DNA from: Glandiceps talaboti
Lineage: Eukaryota; Hemichordata; Enteropneusta; Spengelidae
NCBI RefSeq assembly: GCF_964340395.1
Contig: NC_135568.1
Span: 16,231,776 to 16,295,775, forward strand
DNA: 64,000 nucleotides
Direction of reading: 5' to 3'
In this document: one piece after another, positions 49,216 to 61,300 of the stretch
How the letters are laid out: every line of letters starts with the position of its first letter
Position numbering within the stretch: the first letter of the stretch is position 1
Translations under genes and position numbers: made by a program
Notes under the pieces: model-generated
What the model was told of the DNA's origin: nothing
The model's database searches: none
The model's input: the letters and a program-made list of their open reading frames with translations, nothing else

Positions 49216-50517
49216 AACTATCTGACTGACTGACTGACTGACTGACTGACGTTTACCGATATCTAATTTCATAAACTTCCTCGAGAAGCATACAATCCAT
49301 TGCATCCTCGATCTAGATCTGTAAACGCATATCTTAAAAGCGTTCCCATAGCAACCTCTATCCTACCAAGTTCCCAATTCTACACCTGGGTTGACTCATA
49401 TACGTTGGAGAGAAAATTTCTCTCCAACGACTATGGTCGATTCTAGAAAATTATGTTTCAAATCATAGACGATGCTCTCTCCATATACCCTCCACCAACC
49501 TTGGTGGCGGGCTAAGGTCTCTTAACGTCTATAACTAACGAACTAATTGAGGGACAAAGCAAAGAGAGATTTATGTTCTAATGAAATGTTCATCATTTTA
49601 TAGAGAAAACAAAGGCACCTCACTGACTAGATCAGTCGCTGAGGGCGCTGTGTCTATTTTACGTCTACATCTATTCAAACATTTATGTTTAGGGGACATG
49701 AAAACACGTTTGTTAGAACTGACTGTTCAATACAACAGGATTCGTTATAAAGAGATCACCATGTCCCACCCTTAAGTTCAAACGGGTGAACAAATCATTT
49801 ATTTCCTGAAAATGTTTGCAATATTTTATACTATCATGGGGTATGATGTTAAGTCGATTGGTATTTTCAGTGGCTGATTGGTGGACTCTGCAAGCTACGA
49901 CAGCACGTATGAACGTTGCTGCCAAGTACTCAAGTACCAATACTGAGAACCGCATTAAGGAAATGGCAAAACAAGCTGATGATGAACATGAGAATCATCA
50001 AGCCAGGAGACCACGTCCACCTACAGGTAGACGACCAACCTATCCTCCAATGCGCGTGCCAACTGCTAAACCTAGCCAGGCTAGAATGCCACGTCCACCA
50101 GCACGAGATAGACCAGCCGTCACCCGTCACTACAGTCGCGGTGATTCACACTGCCGTGCCAATCGTACCCTGACCTTGCCAACCATCAACAACGTTCGTC
50201 CACAACCACCAAAGAGAGAACGTCCAAAGGGAGCCCATTACTCTCGCCGCAGTAGAATTCCTCACCTGCCACCACCCGAAAAGGCCCCTCATCTGGTCAG
50301 CCAAGCTCTCAGTGATTGCAGCGTCCACTCTGGTATTGAAATAGAAGGCCTTGAAGTTACCGGTAACAACATGACGAAGTTGGAAGTCTTCATCAACAAT
50401 GGTAACATCGAGAGTGACTGCTCATCTCCTGACTCTGACTACGCTCAGGCCGATCTGCCAAAGAAGCAGAAGAAAGGCAAGGGCGGAAGATCAAGCGCCA
50501 CCCACTACTACGACTAA
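42719..50517 (+). CDS. Unrecognised basic Pro/Arg-rich protein, five coding exons, 494 aa
   Basis: Coding exons are 42719-42890, 43035-43271, 47930-48013, 48670-49014 and 49871-50517, totalling 1,485 bp. All four internal introns are phase 1 and the middle three exons are each divisible by three. Successive segments start MPKNTLHDPVSGRFMRGTP; then PSMVVPEGTIAAVLPSINHE and LLLQALREPTPENLDTVDL; then KDEYPFGLEPGAPRTEF; then a short acidic run (SESESEPE) and Pro/Arg-rich text; then ADWWTLQATTARMNVAAKYS, about 100 residues of Arg/Pro-rich sequence, LEVFINNGNIESDC and a Lys-rich tail ending THYYD. There is no signal peptide, membrane segment or known domain. Most looks disordered and strongly basic, which could suit cytoskeletal or nucleic-acid binding, but that is speculation. 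Coding reality is supported by phase and composition. Confidence 0.8.
43482..43585 (+). CDS. Possible alternative last exon of the 494-aa gene
   Basis: After coding exon 2, an acceptor at 43480-43481 opens a phase-1 exon encoding NEPVSYMMREFARSRRVSSS and ending in a stop at 43585. Splicing 43271 to 43482 would give a short isoform of about 170 residues. The 210-bp intervening stretch (43272-43481) is also free of stops and divisible by three, so retention would insert 70 codons, including MRTKGDYDWRTEYARLTTGI. Which form is used cannot be told from sequence. Confidence 0.45.
43631..43655. other. Perfect 10-bp-arm hairpin
   Basis: 'tagagacgta', a five-base loop, then 'tacgtctcta', about 45 bp past the stop of the alternative last exon. 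Such a stem could form in the 3' end of the short transcript. Function unknown. Confidence 0.6.
43656..47929. other. Large intron of the 494-aa gene
   Basis: The intron between coding exons 2 and 3, about 4.6 kb. It holds homopolymer tracts near 44130 and 44910, a fragment of repeat family G at about 44850-44917 and a fuller copy at 47210-47474. CpG-containing unique sequence at 44560-47000 shows open minus frames (for example 45345-45593) but no recognisable domains or paired splice sites. Confidence 0.6.
47210..47474. repeat. Interspersed repeat family G, copy 2
   Basis: Closely matches 40715-40958. Its terminal part ('cctgaactagacactcacac') also matches 44895-44915 in the same orientation, so two direct copies of the end lie about 2.5 kb apart. 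Confidence 0.75.
49122..49250. repeat. (GATT)n followed by (CTGA)n microsatellite
   Basis: About 23 GATT units and then six or seven CTGA units, in the intron before the last exon of the 494-aa gene. Confidence 0.97.
49403..49429. other. Perfect 13-bp-arm inverted repeat
   Basis: 'cgttggagagaaa', one central base, then 'tttctctccaacg'. It lies in the last intron of the 494-aa gene. No enclosing element was found. Confidence 0.75.
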
Positions 50518-51140
50518 ACCTGAGTCACTCCACTGTCGTGCGACTATGCTGGGCTTTACTATCCCGCCAAAGCAACACTTATAACATCGTAATTGCCGGC
50601 AGTTAAAGTGGGGGACAATGATAAGTGGGTTAGAGGAGGACTTGGCAGTTTTTTTCAGTACATATTTAAAATTAATTATTTATTTGGTTACATTTTCAAA
50701 AACACAATTAGTAGGAAGTCACGTCTTTAAGTTAAGGTGATCTTAAGATCAACATGGTCATCACAGATATATTCAACTCAACTTTTAAGTCATTCATAAC
50801 ATATTTTATCACACACAAATCGTAATAGTAAATAATAATGTAGTCATAGCAACACACAGATCAATCTTAATCCTAATCAGTATCAATCAAATATAATAAT
50901 CTATTTCGGCAATTTTCCAAATTCTTCTAAATCTTAATTTAAGTACATATCTAAACAGCAACATCTATCTAATCTTGTTTTAATTAATATGGGGTAGTGT
51001 AGGTTTGGGGTCCTTCCCAGTTCAACATCAGCTATCGTCATGACAACAAAAAGTGGACATCAATTAACATCTATCAACATCATCAGTGGCAGGTAGGATT
51101 GGGTATTTACACTGCATTTATTTGTTGTTCGTCCTTCGTT
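50518..51140 (+). other. 3' region of the 494-aa gene
   Basis: AT-rich sequence after the stop codon. No canonical AATAAA was identified with confidence, so the end of the transcript is not placed. No other gene is seen. Confidence 0.5.
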
Positions 51141-51143
51141 GAG

Positions 51144-51146
<3 letters not shown>

Positions 51147-51188
<42 letters not shown>

Positions 51189-51343
51189 CGTGTGTGTGTG
51201 TGTTTATTTGTTTGTTTGTTGGTGTGTCTGTTTGTTTTTGTGTATGTGGTTTCGTCTGTTGCGTTGTGTTCTGTGTTTGTGTGTTTGTATGTCTGTGTGT
51301 TTTTGTGTCTGGTTTTGTCTGTGTTGAGTGTGAGTGTGTGTGT

Positions 51344-51345
<2 letters not shown>
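51147..51345. repeat. (GT)n and degenerate GT-rich tract
   Basis: A pure GT run of about 20 units followed by GT-rich degenerate sequence up to the poly-T. Confidence 0.93.

Positions 51346-51377
<32 letters not shown>
51343..51377. repeat. T35 homopolymer
   Basis: A single long T run. Poly-Phe frames across it are artefacts, and its length is unreliable in assemblies. Confidence 0.95.
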
Positions 51378-51425
51378 CATTTTTCCGGTTACTCAAATCA
51401 TATTCTCATCTAATAACATTTTTTT

Positions 51426-52005
51426 TCAACGTTTTTTTTTTTTTTTTTTTTTTATACAATTTTCGATACCTCAGCTATTTTACCATCTCAAGCAAGCAAT
51501 GTGCAATCGATACGGTCATTTTTTTCAACTTTTTTTTTTTCAATGTTCGACACCTCAGCTATTTTACCATCTCAAGCAAGCAATGTGCATCCGATACGGT
51601 CATTTTTTTCAACACTTTTTTTTTTTAATGTTCGACACCTCAGCTATTTTACCATCTCAAACAAGCAATGTGCATCCGATACGGTCATTTTTTTCAACAC
51701 TTTTTTTTTTTAATGTTCGACACCTCAGCTATTTTACCATCTCAAACAAGCAATGTGCATCCGATACGGTCATTTTTTTCAACACTTTTTTTTTTTAATG
51801 TTCGACACCTCAGCTATTTTACCATCTCAAACAAGCAATGTGCATCCGGTTCGGTCAATTTTTTTCAAACTTTTTTTTCTCTCCAAAGTTCAACATCTCA
51901 GCTATTACGTCACTTTAAACAATCATTGCACGCATACGGTACGGTCATTTCTTCAACATTTTTTTTTCAAAGTTCGCTATCTCAGTTCGCCATTACATAA
52001 TGCGC
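51426..52005. repeat. 85-bp tandem repeat, about six copies
   Basis: Units contain a T10-T12 run, 'aatgttcgacacctcagcta', 'ttttaccatctca' and 'gcaatgtgcatccgatacgg'. The four central copies are nearly identical at 85-bp spacing; the outer ones are diverged. Confidence 0.93.
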
Positions 52006-52095
52006 ATACGGTACCACCACATCATCATCGGTTTAAACGTGTCTTCCAAGTTCGATACTCTCTCCGTCACGTCATCGGAAACACCAACGTACAAG

Positions 52096-52130
52096 TAACA
52101 GGTAAGTAAAAGGTAAGTGAAAGGTAAGTT
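52096..52130 (+). other. Cluster of three splice-donor-like motifs
   Basis: 'acaggtaagt', 'aaaaggtaagt' and 'gaaaggtaagt' follow each other within 35 bp, each a full consensus donor on the plus strand. This may be a short tandem repeat that resembles donors, or the end of an unrecognised exon. Confidence 0.4.
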
Positions 52131-52309
52131 AAATGCTGGTCGCGTTTGCTATGAAAAGAAAAAATTTAAGATAAAAAAAAGCCAATTCGGTCTAACATCT
52201 TTGAGATTTCTAAACTTAAAATAAAAACGGAATTCAAGATCAAGTGCATTAATCAAGTACGAACTAAAACAACGCGTCATAATTATTGAAAAAAATTATA
52301 TTAACATCA

Positions 52310-55300
52310 TATTAATTATAACATCAAACAACAGCGAAGAAATTAGAACCTTTGAAAAGAAATATAACATCGTAACATCAGACAGTGAGTAAGAGTGATA
52401 CAGAAATATAACATCATAACATCAGATTTTTCGGAAGAAATGAGAAATAGAGAAATTTAACATCGTAACATCAGACAGGGAAGAAATGAGAAATAGAGAA
52501 ATTTAACATCATAACATCAGAAAGTAGGGAAGAAATGAGAAATAGAGAAATTTAACATCATAACATCAGATAGTAAGGAAGAAATGAGAAATAGAGAAAT
52601 TTAACATTGTAACATCAGACAGTAGGGAAGAAATGAGAAATAGAGAAATTTAACATCATAACATCAGATAGTAAGGAAGAAATGAGAAATAGAGAAATTT
52701 AACATCGTAACATCAGACAGTAGGGAAGAAATGAGAAATAGAGAAATTTAACATTGTAACATCAGACAGTAGGGAAGAAATGAGAAATAGAGAAATTTAA
52801 CATTGTAACATCAGACAGTAGGGAAGAAATGAGAAATAGAGAAATTTAACATCATAACATCAGACAGTAGGGAAGAAATGAGAAATAGAGAAATTTAACA
52901 TCATAACATCAGACAGTAGAGAAGAAATGAGAAATAGAGAAATTTAACATCATAACATCAGACAGTAGAGAAGAAATGAAATAGAGAAATTTAACATCAT
53001 AACATCAGACAGTAGGGACGAAATGAGAAATGGAGAAATTTAACATTGTAACATCAGACAGTAGGGAAGAAATGAGAAATAGAGAAATTTAACATCATAA
53101 CATCAGACAGTAGAGAAGAAATGAAATAGAGAAATTTAACATCATAACATCAGACAGTAGGGAAGAAATGAGAAATGGAGAAATTTAACATTGTAACATC
53201 AGACAGTAGGGAAGAAATGAGAAATAGAGAAATTTAACATCATAACATCAGACAGTAGAGAAGAAATGAGAAATAGAGAAATTTAACATCATAACATCAG
53301 ATAGTAAGGAAGAAATGAGAAATAGAGAAATTTAACATTGTAACATCAGACAGTAGGGAAGAAATGAGAAATAGAGAAATTTAACATCGTAACATCAGAC
53401 AGTAGGGAAGAAATGAGAAATATAGAAATTTAACATCATAACATCAGACAGTAGAGAAGAAATGAGAAATAGAGAAATTTAACATTGTAACATCAGACAG
53501 TAGGGAAGAAATGAGAAATATAGAAATTTAACATTGTAACATCAGACAGTAGGGAAGAAATGAGAAATAGAGAAATTTAACATCATAACATCAGACAGTA
53601 GAGAAGAAATGAGAAATAGAGAAATTTAACATCATAACATCAGACAGTAGAGAAGAAATGAAATAAAGAAATTTAACATCATAACATCAGACAGTAGGGA
53701 AGAAATGAGAAATGGAGAAATTTAACATTGTAACATCAGACAGTAGGGAAGAAATGAGAAATAGAGAAATTTAACATCATAACATCAGACAGTAGAGAAG
53801 AAATGAGAAATAGAGAAATTTAACATCATAACATCAGACAGTAGGGAAGAAATGAGAAATGGAGAAATTTAACATTGTAACATCAGACAGTAGGGAAGAA
53901 ATGAGAAATAGAGAAATTTAACATCATAACATCAGACAGTAAAGAAGAAATGAGAAATAGAGAAATTTAACATCATAACATCAGACAGTAGGGAAGAAAT
54001 GAGAAATAGAGAAATTTAACATTGTAACATCAGACAGTAGGGAAGAAATGAGAAATAGAGAAATTTAACATTGTAACATCAGACAGTAGGGAAGAAATGA
54101 GAAATAGAGAAATTTAACATCATAACATCAGACAGTAGGGAAGAAATGAGAAATAGAGAAATTTAACATCATAACATCAGACAGTAGGGAAGAAATGAGA
54201 AATAGAGAAATTTAACATCATAACATTAGACAGTAGAGAAGAAATGAGAAATGGAGAAATTTAACATTGTAACATTAGACAGTAAGGAAGAAATGAGAAA
54301 TAGAGAAATTTAACATTGTAACATCAGACAGTAGGGAAGAAATGAGAAATAGAGAAATTTAACATCATAACATCAGACAGTAGGGAAGAAATGAGAAATA
54401 GAGAAATTTAACATCATAACATCAGACAGTAGGGAAGAAATGAGAAATAGAGAAATTTAACATTGTAACATCAGACAGTAGGGAAGAAATAAGAAATAGA
54501 GAAATTTAACATCATAACATCAGACAGTATGGAAGAAATGAGAAATAGAGAAATTTAACATCATAACATCAGACAGTAGGGAAGAAATGAGAAATAGAGA
54601 AATTTAACATCATAACATTAGACAGTAGGGAAGAAATGAGAAATAGAGAAATTTAACATCATAACATCAGACAGTAGGGAAGAAATGAGAAATAGAGAAA
54701 TTTAACATTGTAACATCAGACAGTAGGGAAGAAATGAGAAATAGAGAAATTTAACATCATAACATCAGACAGTAGGGAAGAAATGAGAAATAAAGAAATT
54801 TAACATTGTAACATCAGACAGTAGGGAAGAAATGAGAAATAGAGAAATTTAACATCATAACATCAGATAGTAGGGAAGGAATGAGAAATAAAGAAATTTA
54901 ACATTGTAACATCAGATAGTAGGGAAGAAATGAGAAATAGAGAAATTTAACATCGTAACATCAGACAGTAGGGAAGAAATGAGAAATAGAGAAATTTAAC
55001 ATCATAACATCAGACAGTAGGGAAGAAATGAGAAATAGAGAAATTTAACATTGTAACATCAGACAGTAGGGAAGAAATGAGAAATAGAGAAATTTAACAT
55101 CATAACATCAGACAGTAGGGAAGAAATGATAAATACAGAAATTTAACATTGTAACATCAGACAGTAGGGAGGAAATGATAAATAGAGAAATTTAACATCG
55201 TAACATCAAACAGTAGGGAAGAAATGAGAAATAGAGAAATTTAACATCATAACATCAGACAGTAGGGAAGAAATGAGAAATAGAGAAATTTAACATTGTA

Positions 55301-58300
55301 ACATTAGACAGTAGGGAAGAAATGAGAAATAGAGAAATTTAACATAGTAATATCAGACAGTAGGAAAGAAATGAGAAATAGAGAAATTTAACATCATAAC
55401 ATCTGACAGTAGAGAAGAAATGAGAAATAGAGAAATTTAACATTGTAACATCAGACAGTAGGGAAGAAATGAGAAATAGAGAAATTTAACATTGGAACAT
55501 CAGACAGTAGGGAAGAAATGAGAAATAGAGAAATTTAACATTGTAACATCAGACAGTAGGGAAGAAATGAGAAATAGAGAAATTTAACATCGTAACATCA
55601 GACAGTAGGGAGGAAATGATAAATACAGAAATTTAACATCATAACATCAGACAGTAGGGAAGAAATGAGAAATAGAGAAATTTAACATTGTAACATCAGA
55701 CAGTAGGGAAGAAATAAGAAATAGAGAAATTTAACATCATAACATCAGACAGTATGGAAGAAATGAGAAATAGAGAAATTTAACATCATAACATCAGACA
55801 GTAGGGAAGAAATGAGAAATAGAGAAATTTAACATCATAACATTAGACAGTAGGGAAGAAATGAGAAATAGAGAAATTTAACATCATAACATCAGACAGT
55901 AGGGAAGAAATGAGAAATAGAGAAATTTAACATTGTAACATCAGACAGTAGGGAAGAAATGAGAAATAGAGAAATTTAACATCATAACATCAGACAGTAG
56001 GGAAGAAATGAGAAATAAAGAAATTTAACATTGTAACATCAGACAGTAGGGAAGAAATGAGAAATAGAGAAATTTAACATCATAACATCAGATAGTAGGG
56101 AAGGAATGAGAAATAAAGAAATTTAACATTGTAACATCAGATAGTAGGGAAGAAATGAGAAATAGAGAAATTTAACATCGTAACATCAGACAGTAGGGAA
56201 GAAATGAGAAATAGAGAAATTTAACATCATAACATCAGACAGTAGGGAAGAAATGAGAAATAGAGAAATTTAACATTGTAACATCAGACAGTAGGGAAGA
56301 AATGAGAAATAGAGAAATTTAACATCATAACATCAGACAGTAGGGAGGAAATGAGAAATAGAGAAATTTAACATCGTAACATCAAACACTAGGGAGGAAA
56401 TGATAAATAGAGAAATTTAACATCGTAACATCAAACAGTAGGGAGGAAATGAGAAATAGAGAAATTTAACATCGTAACATCAAACAGTAGGGAAGAAATG
56501 AGAAATAGAGAAATTTAACATCATAACATCAGACAGTAGGGAAGAAATGAGAAATAGAGAAATTTAACATTGTAACATTAGACCGTAGGGAGGAAATGAT
56601 AAATAGAGAAATTTAACATTGTAAAATCAGACAGTAGGGAAGAAATGAGAAATAGAGAAATTTAACATTGTAACATCAGACAGTAGGGAAGAAATGAGAA
56701 ATAGAGAAATTTAACATTGTAAAATCAGATAGTAGGGAAGAAATGAAAAATAGAGAAATTTAACATTGTAACATCAGACAGTAGGGAAGAAATGAGAAAT
56801 AGAGAAATTTAACATTGTAACATCAGACAGTATGGAAGAATGAGAAATAGAGAAATTTAACATCATAACATCAGACAGTAGAGAAGAAATGAGAAATAGA
56901 GAAATTTAACATTGGAACATCAGACAGTAGGGAAGAAATGAGAAATAGAGAAATTTAACATCATAACATCAGACAGTAGAGAAGAAATGAGAAATAGAGA
57001 AATTTAACATTGTAACATCAGACAGTAGGGAAGAAATGAGAAATAGAGAAATTTAACATTGTAACATCAGACAGTAGGGAAGAAATGAGAAATAGAGAAA
57101 TTTAACATCGTAACATCAGACAGTAGGGAAGAAATGAGAAATAGAGAAATTTAACATCGTAACATCAGACAGTAGGGAGGAAATGATAAATACAGAAATT
57201 TAACATCGTAACATCAAACAGTAGGGAAGAAATGAGAAATAGAGAAATTTAACATCATAACATCAGACAGTAGGGAAGAAATGAAAAAAAGAGAAATTTA
57301 ACATTGGAACATCAGATAGTAGGGAAGAAATGAGAAATAGAGAAATTTAACATTGTAACATCAGACAGTATGGAAGAATGAGAAATAGAGAAATTTAACA
57401 TTGGAACATCAGACAGTAGGGAAGAAATGAGAAATAGAGAAATTTAACATCATAACATCAGACAGTAGAGAAGAAATGAGAAATAGAGAAATTTAACATT
57501 GTAACATCAGACAGTAGGGAAGAAATGAGAAATAGAGAAATTTAACATTGTAAAATCAGATAGTAGGGAAGAAATGAAAAATAGAGAAATTTAACATTGT
57601 AACATCAGACAGTAGGGAAGAAATGAGAAATAGAGAAATTTAACATTGTAACATCAGACAGTATGGAAGAATGAGAAATAGAGAAATTTAACATCATAAC
57701 ATCAGACAGTAGAGAAGAAATGAGAAATAGAGAAATTTAACATTGGAACATCAGACAGTAGGGAAGAAATGAGAAATAGAGAAATTTAACATCATAACAT
57801 CAGACAGTAGAGAAGAAATGAGAAATAGAGAAATTTAACATTGTAACATCAGACAGTAGGGAAGAAATGAGAAATAGAGAAATTTAACATTGTAACATCA
57901 GACAGTAGGGAAGAAATGAGAAATAGAGAAATTTAACATCGTAACATCAGACAGTAGGGAAGAAATGAGAAATAGAGAAATTTAACATCGTAACATCAGA
58001 CAGTAGGGAGGAAATGATAAATACAGAAATTTAACATCGTAACATCAAACAGTAGGGAAGAAATGAGAAATAGAGAAATTTAACATCATAACATCAGACA
58101 GTAGGGAAGAAATGAAAAAAAGAGAAATTTAACATTGGAACATCAGATAGTAGGGAAGAAATGAGAAATAGAGAAATTTAACATTGTAACATCAGACAGT
58201 ATGGAAGAATGAGAAATAGAGAAATTTAACATTGGAACATCAGACAGTAGGGAAGAAATGAGAAATAGAGAAATTTAACATCATAACATCAGACAGTAGA

Positions 58301-61300
58301 GAAGAAATGAGAAATAGAGAAATTTAACATTGTAACATCAGACAGTAGGGAAGAAATGAGAAATAGAGAAATTTAACATTGTAACATCAGACAGTAGGGA
58401 AGAAATGAGAAATAGAGAAATTTAACATCGTAACATCAGACAGTAGGAAAGAAATGAGAAATAGAGAAATTTAACATCGTAACATCAGACAGTAGGGAGG
58501 AAATGATAAATACAGAAATTTAACATCGTAACATCAAACAGTAGGGAAGAAATGAGAAATAGAGAAATTTAACATCATAACATCAGACAGTAGGGAAGAA
58601 ATGAAAAAAAGAGAAATTTAACATTGGAACATCAGATAGTAGGGAAGAAATGAGAAATAGAGAAATTTAACATCATAACATCAGACAGTAGGGAAGAAAT
58701 GAGAAATAGAGAAATTTAACATTGGAACATCAGACAGTAGGGAAGAAATGAGAAATAGAGAAATTTAACATCATAACATCAGACAGTAGGGAAGAAATGA
58801 GAAATAGAGAAATTTAACATTGGAACATCAGATAGTAGGGAAGAAATAAGAAATAGAGAAATTTAACATCGTAACATCAGACAGTAGGGAGGAAATGATA
58901 AATACAGAAATTTAACATCGTAACATCAAACAGTAGGGAAGAAATGAGAAATAGAGAAATTTAACATCATAACATCAGACAGTAGGGAAGAAATGAAAAA
59001 AAGAGAAATTTAACATTGGAACATCAGATAGTAGGGAAGAAATGAGAAATAGAGAAATTTAACATTGTAACATCAGACAGTATGGAAGAATGAGAAATAG
59101 AGAAATTTAACATTGGAACATCAGACAGTAGGGAAGAAATGAGAAATAGAGAAATTTAACATCATAACATCAGACAGTAGAGAAGAAATGAGAAATAGAG
59201 AAATTTAACATTGTAACATCAGACAGTAGGGAAGAAATGAGAAATAGAGAAATTTAACATTGTAACATCAGACAGTAGGGAAGAAATGAGAAATAGAGAA
59301 ATTTAACATCGTAACATCAGACAGTAGGGAAGAAATGAGAAATAGAGAAATTTAACATCGTAACATCAGACAGTAGGGAGGAAATGATAAATACAGAAAT
59401 TTAACATCGTAACATCAAACAGTAGGGAAGAAATGAGAAATAGAGAAATTTAACATCATAACATCAGACAGTAGGGAAGAAATGAAAAAAAGAGAAATTT
59501 AACATTGGAACATCAGATAGTAGGGAAGAAATGAGAAATAGAGAAATTTAACATCATAACATCAGACAGTAGGGAAGAAATGAGAAATAGAGAAATTTAA
59601 CATTGGAACATCAGACAGTAGGGAAGAAATGAGAAATAGAGAAATTTAACATCATAACATCAGACAGTAGGGAAGAAATGAGAAATAGAGAAATTTAACA
59701 TTGGAACATCAGATAGTAGGGAAGAAATAAGAAATAGAGAAATTTAACATCATAACATCAGACAGTAGGGAAGAAATGAGAAATAGAGAAATTTAACATT
59801 GGAACATCAGACAGTAGGGAAGAAATGAGAAATAGAGAAATTTAACATTGTAACATCAGACAGTAGAGAAGAAATGAGAAATAGAGAAATTTAACATTGT
59901 AACATCAGACAGTAGGGAAGAAATGAGAAATAGAGAAATTTAACATCGTAACATCAGACCGTAGGGAAAAAATGAGAAATAGAGAAATTTAACATAATAA
60001 CATCAGACAGTAGGGAGGAAATGATAAATAGAGAAATTTAACATCGTAACATCAAACAGTAGGGAAGAAATGAGAAATAGAGAAATTTAACATCATAACA
60101 TCAGACTGTAGGGAAGAAATGAGAAATAGAGAAATTTAACATCATAACATCAGACAGTATGGAGGAAATGATCAATAGAGAAATTTAACATCGTAACATC
60201 AAACAGTAGGGAGGAAATGAGAAATAGAGAAATTTAACATCGTAACATCAAACAGTAGAGAAGAAATGAGAAATAGAGAAATTTAACATTGTAACATCAG
60301 ACAGTAGGGAAGAAATGAGAAATAGAGAAATTTAACATCGTAACATCAAACAGTAGGGAGGAAATGAGAAATAGAGAAATTTAACATTGTAACATCAGAC
60401 AGTAGGGAAGAAATGAGAAATAGAGAAATTTAACATCATAACATCAAACAGTTGGGAAGAAATGAGAAATAGAGAAATTTAACGTCATAACATCAGACAG
60501 TAGGGAAGAAATGAGAAACAGAGAAATTTAACATCATAACATCAGACAGTAGGGAAGAAATGAGAAATAGAGAAATTTAACATTGTAACATCAGACAGTA
60601 GGGAAGAAATGAGAAATAGAGAAATTTAACATCATAACATCAGATAGTAGGGAAGAAATGAGAAATAGAGAAATTTAACATTGTAACATCAGACAGTAGG
60701 GAAGAAATGAGAAATAGAGAAATTTAACATCATAACATCAGACAGTAGGGAAGAAATGAGAAATAGAGAAATTTAACATTGTAACATCAGATAGTAGGGA
60801 AGAAATGAGAAATAGAGAAATTTAACATCATAACATCAGACAGTAGGGAAGAAATGAGAAATAGAGAAATTTAACATCATAACAGCAGACAGTAGGGAAG
60901 AAATCAGAAATAGAGAAATTTAATATCGTAACATCAGACAGTAGAGAAGAAATGAGAAATAGAGAAATTTAACATCATAACAGCAGACAGTAGGGAAGAA
61001 ATCAGAAATAGAGAAATTTAATATCGTAACATCAGACAGTAGAGAAGAAATGAGAAATAGAGAAATTTAACATCATAACATCAGACAGTAGAGAAGAAAT
61101 GAGAAATGGAGAAATTTAACATCGTAACATCAGACAGTAGGGAAGAAATGAGAAATAGAGAAATTTAACATTGTAACATCAGATAGTAGGGAAGAAATGA
61201 GAAATAGAGAAATTTAACATTGTAACATCAGACAGTAGGGAAGAAATGAGAAATAGAGAAATTTAACATTGTAACATCAGACAGTAGGGAAGGAATGAGA

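Noticed and set aside
51146-52109. Phe-rich ORFs on the plus strand
   Set aside because: They come from T tracts and the 85-bp tandem repeat, with no codon bias or splice support.
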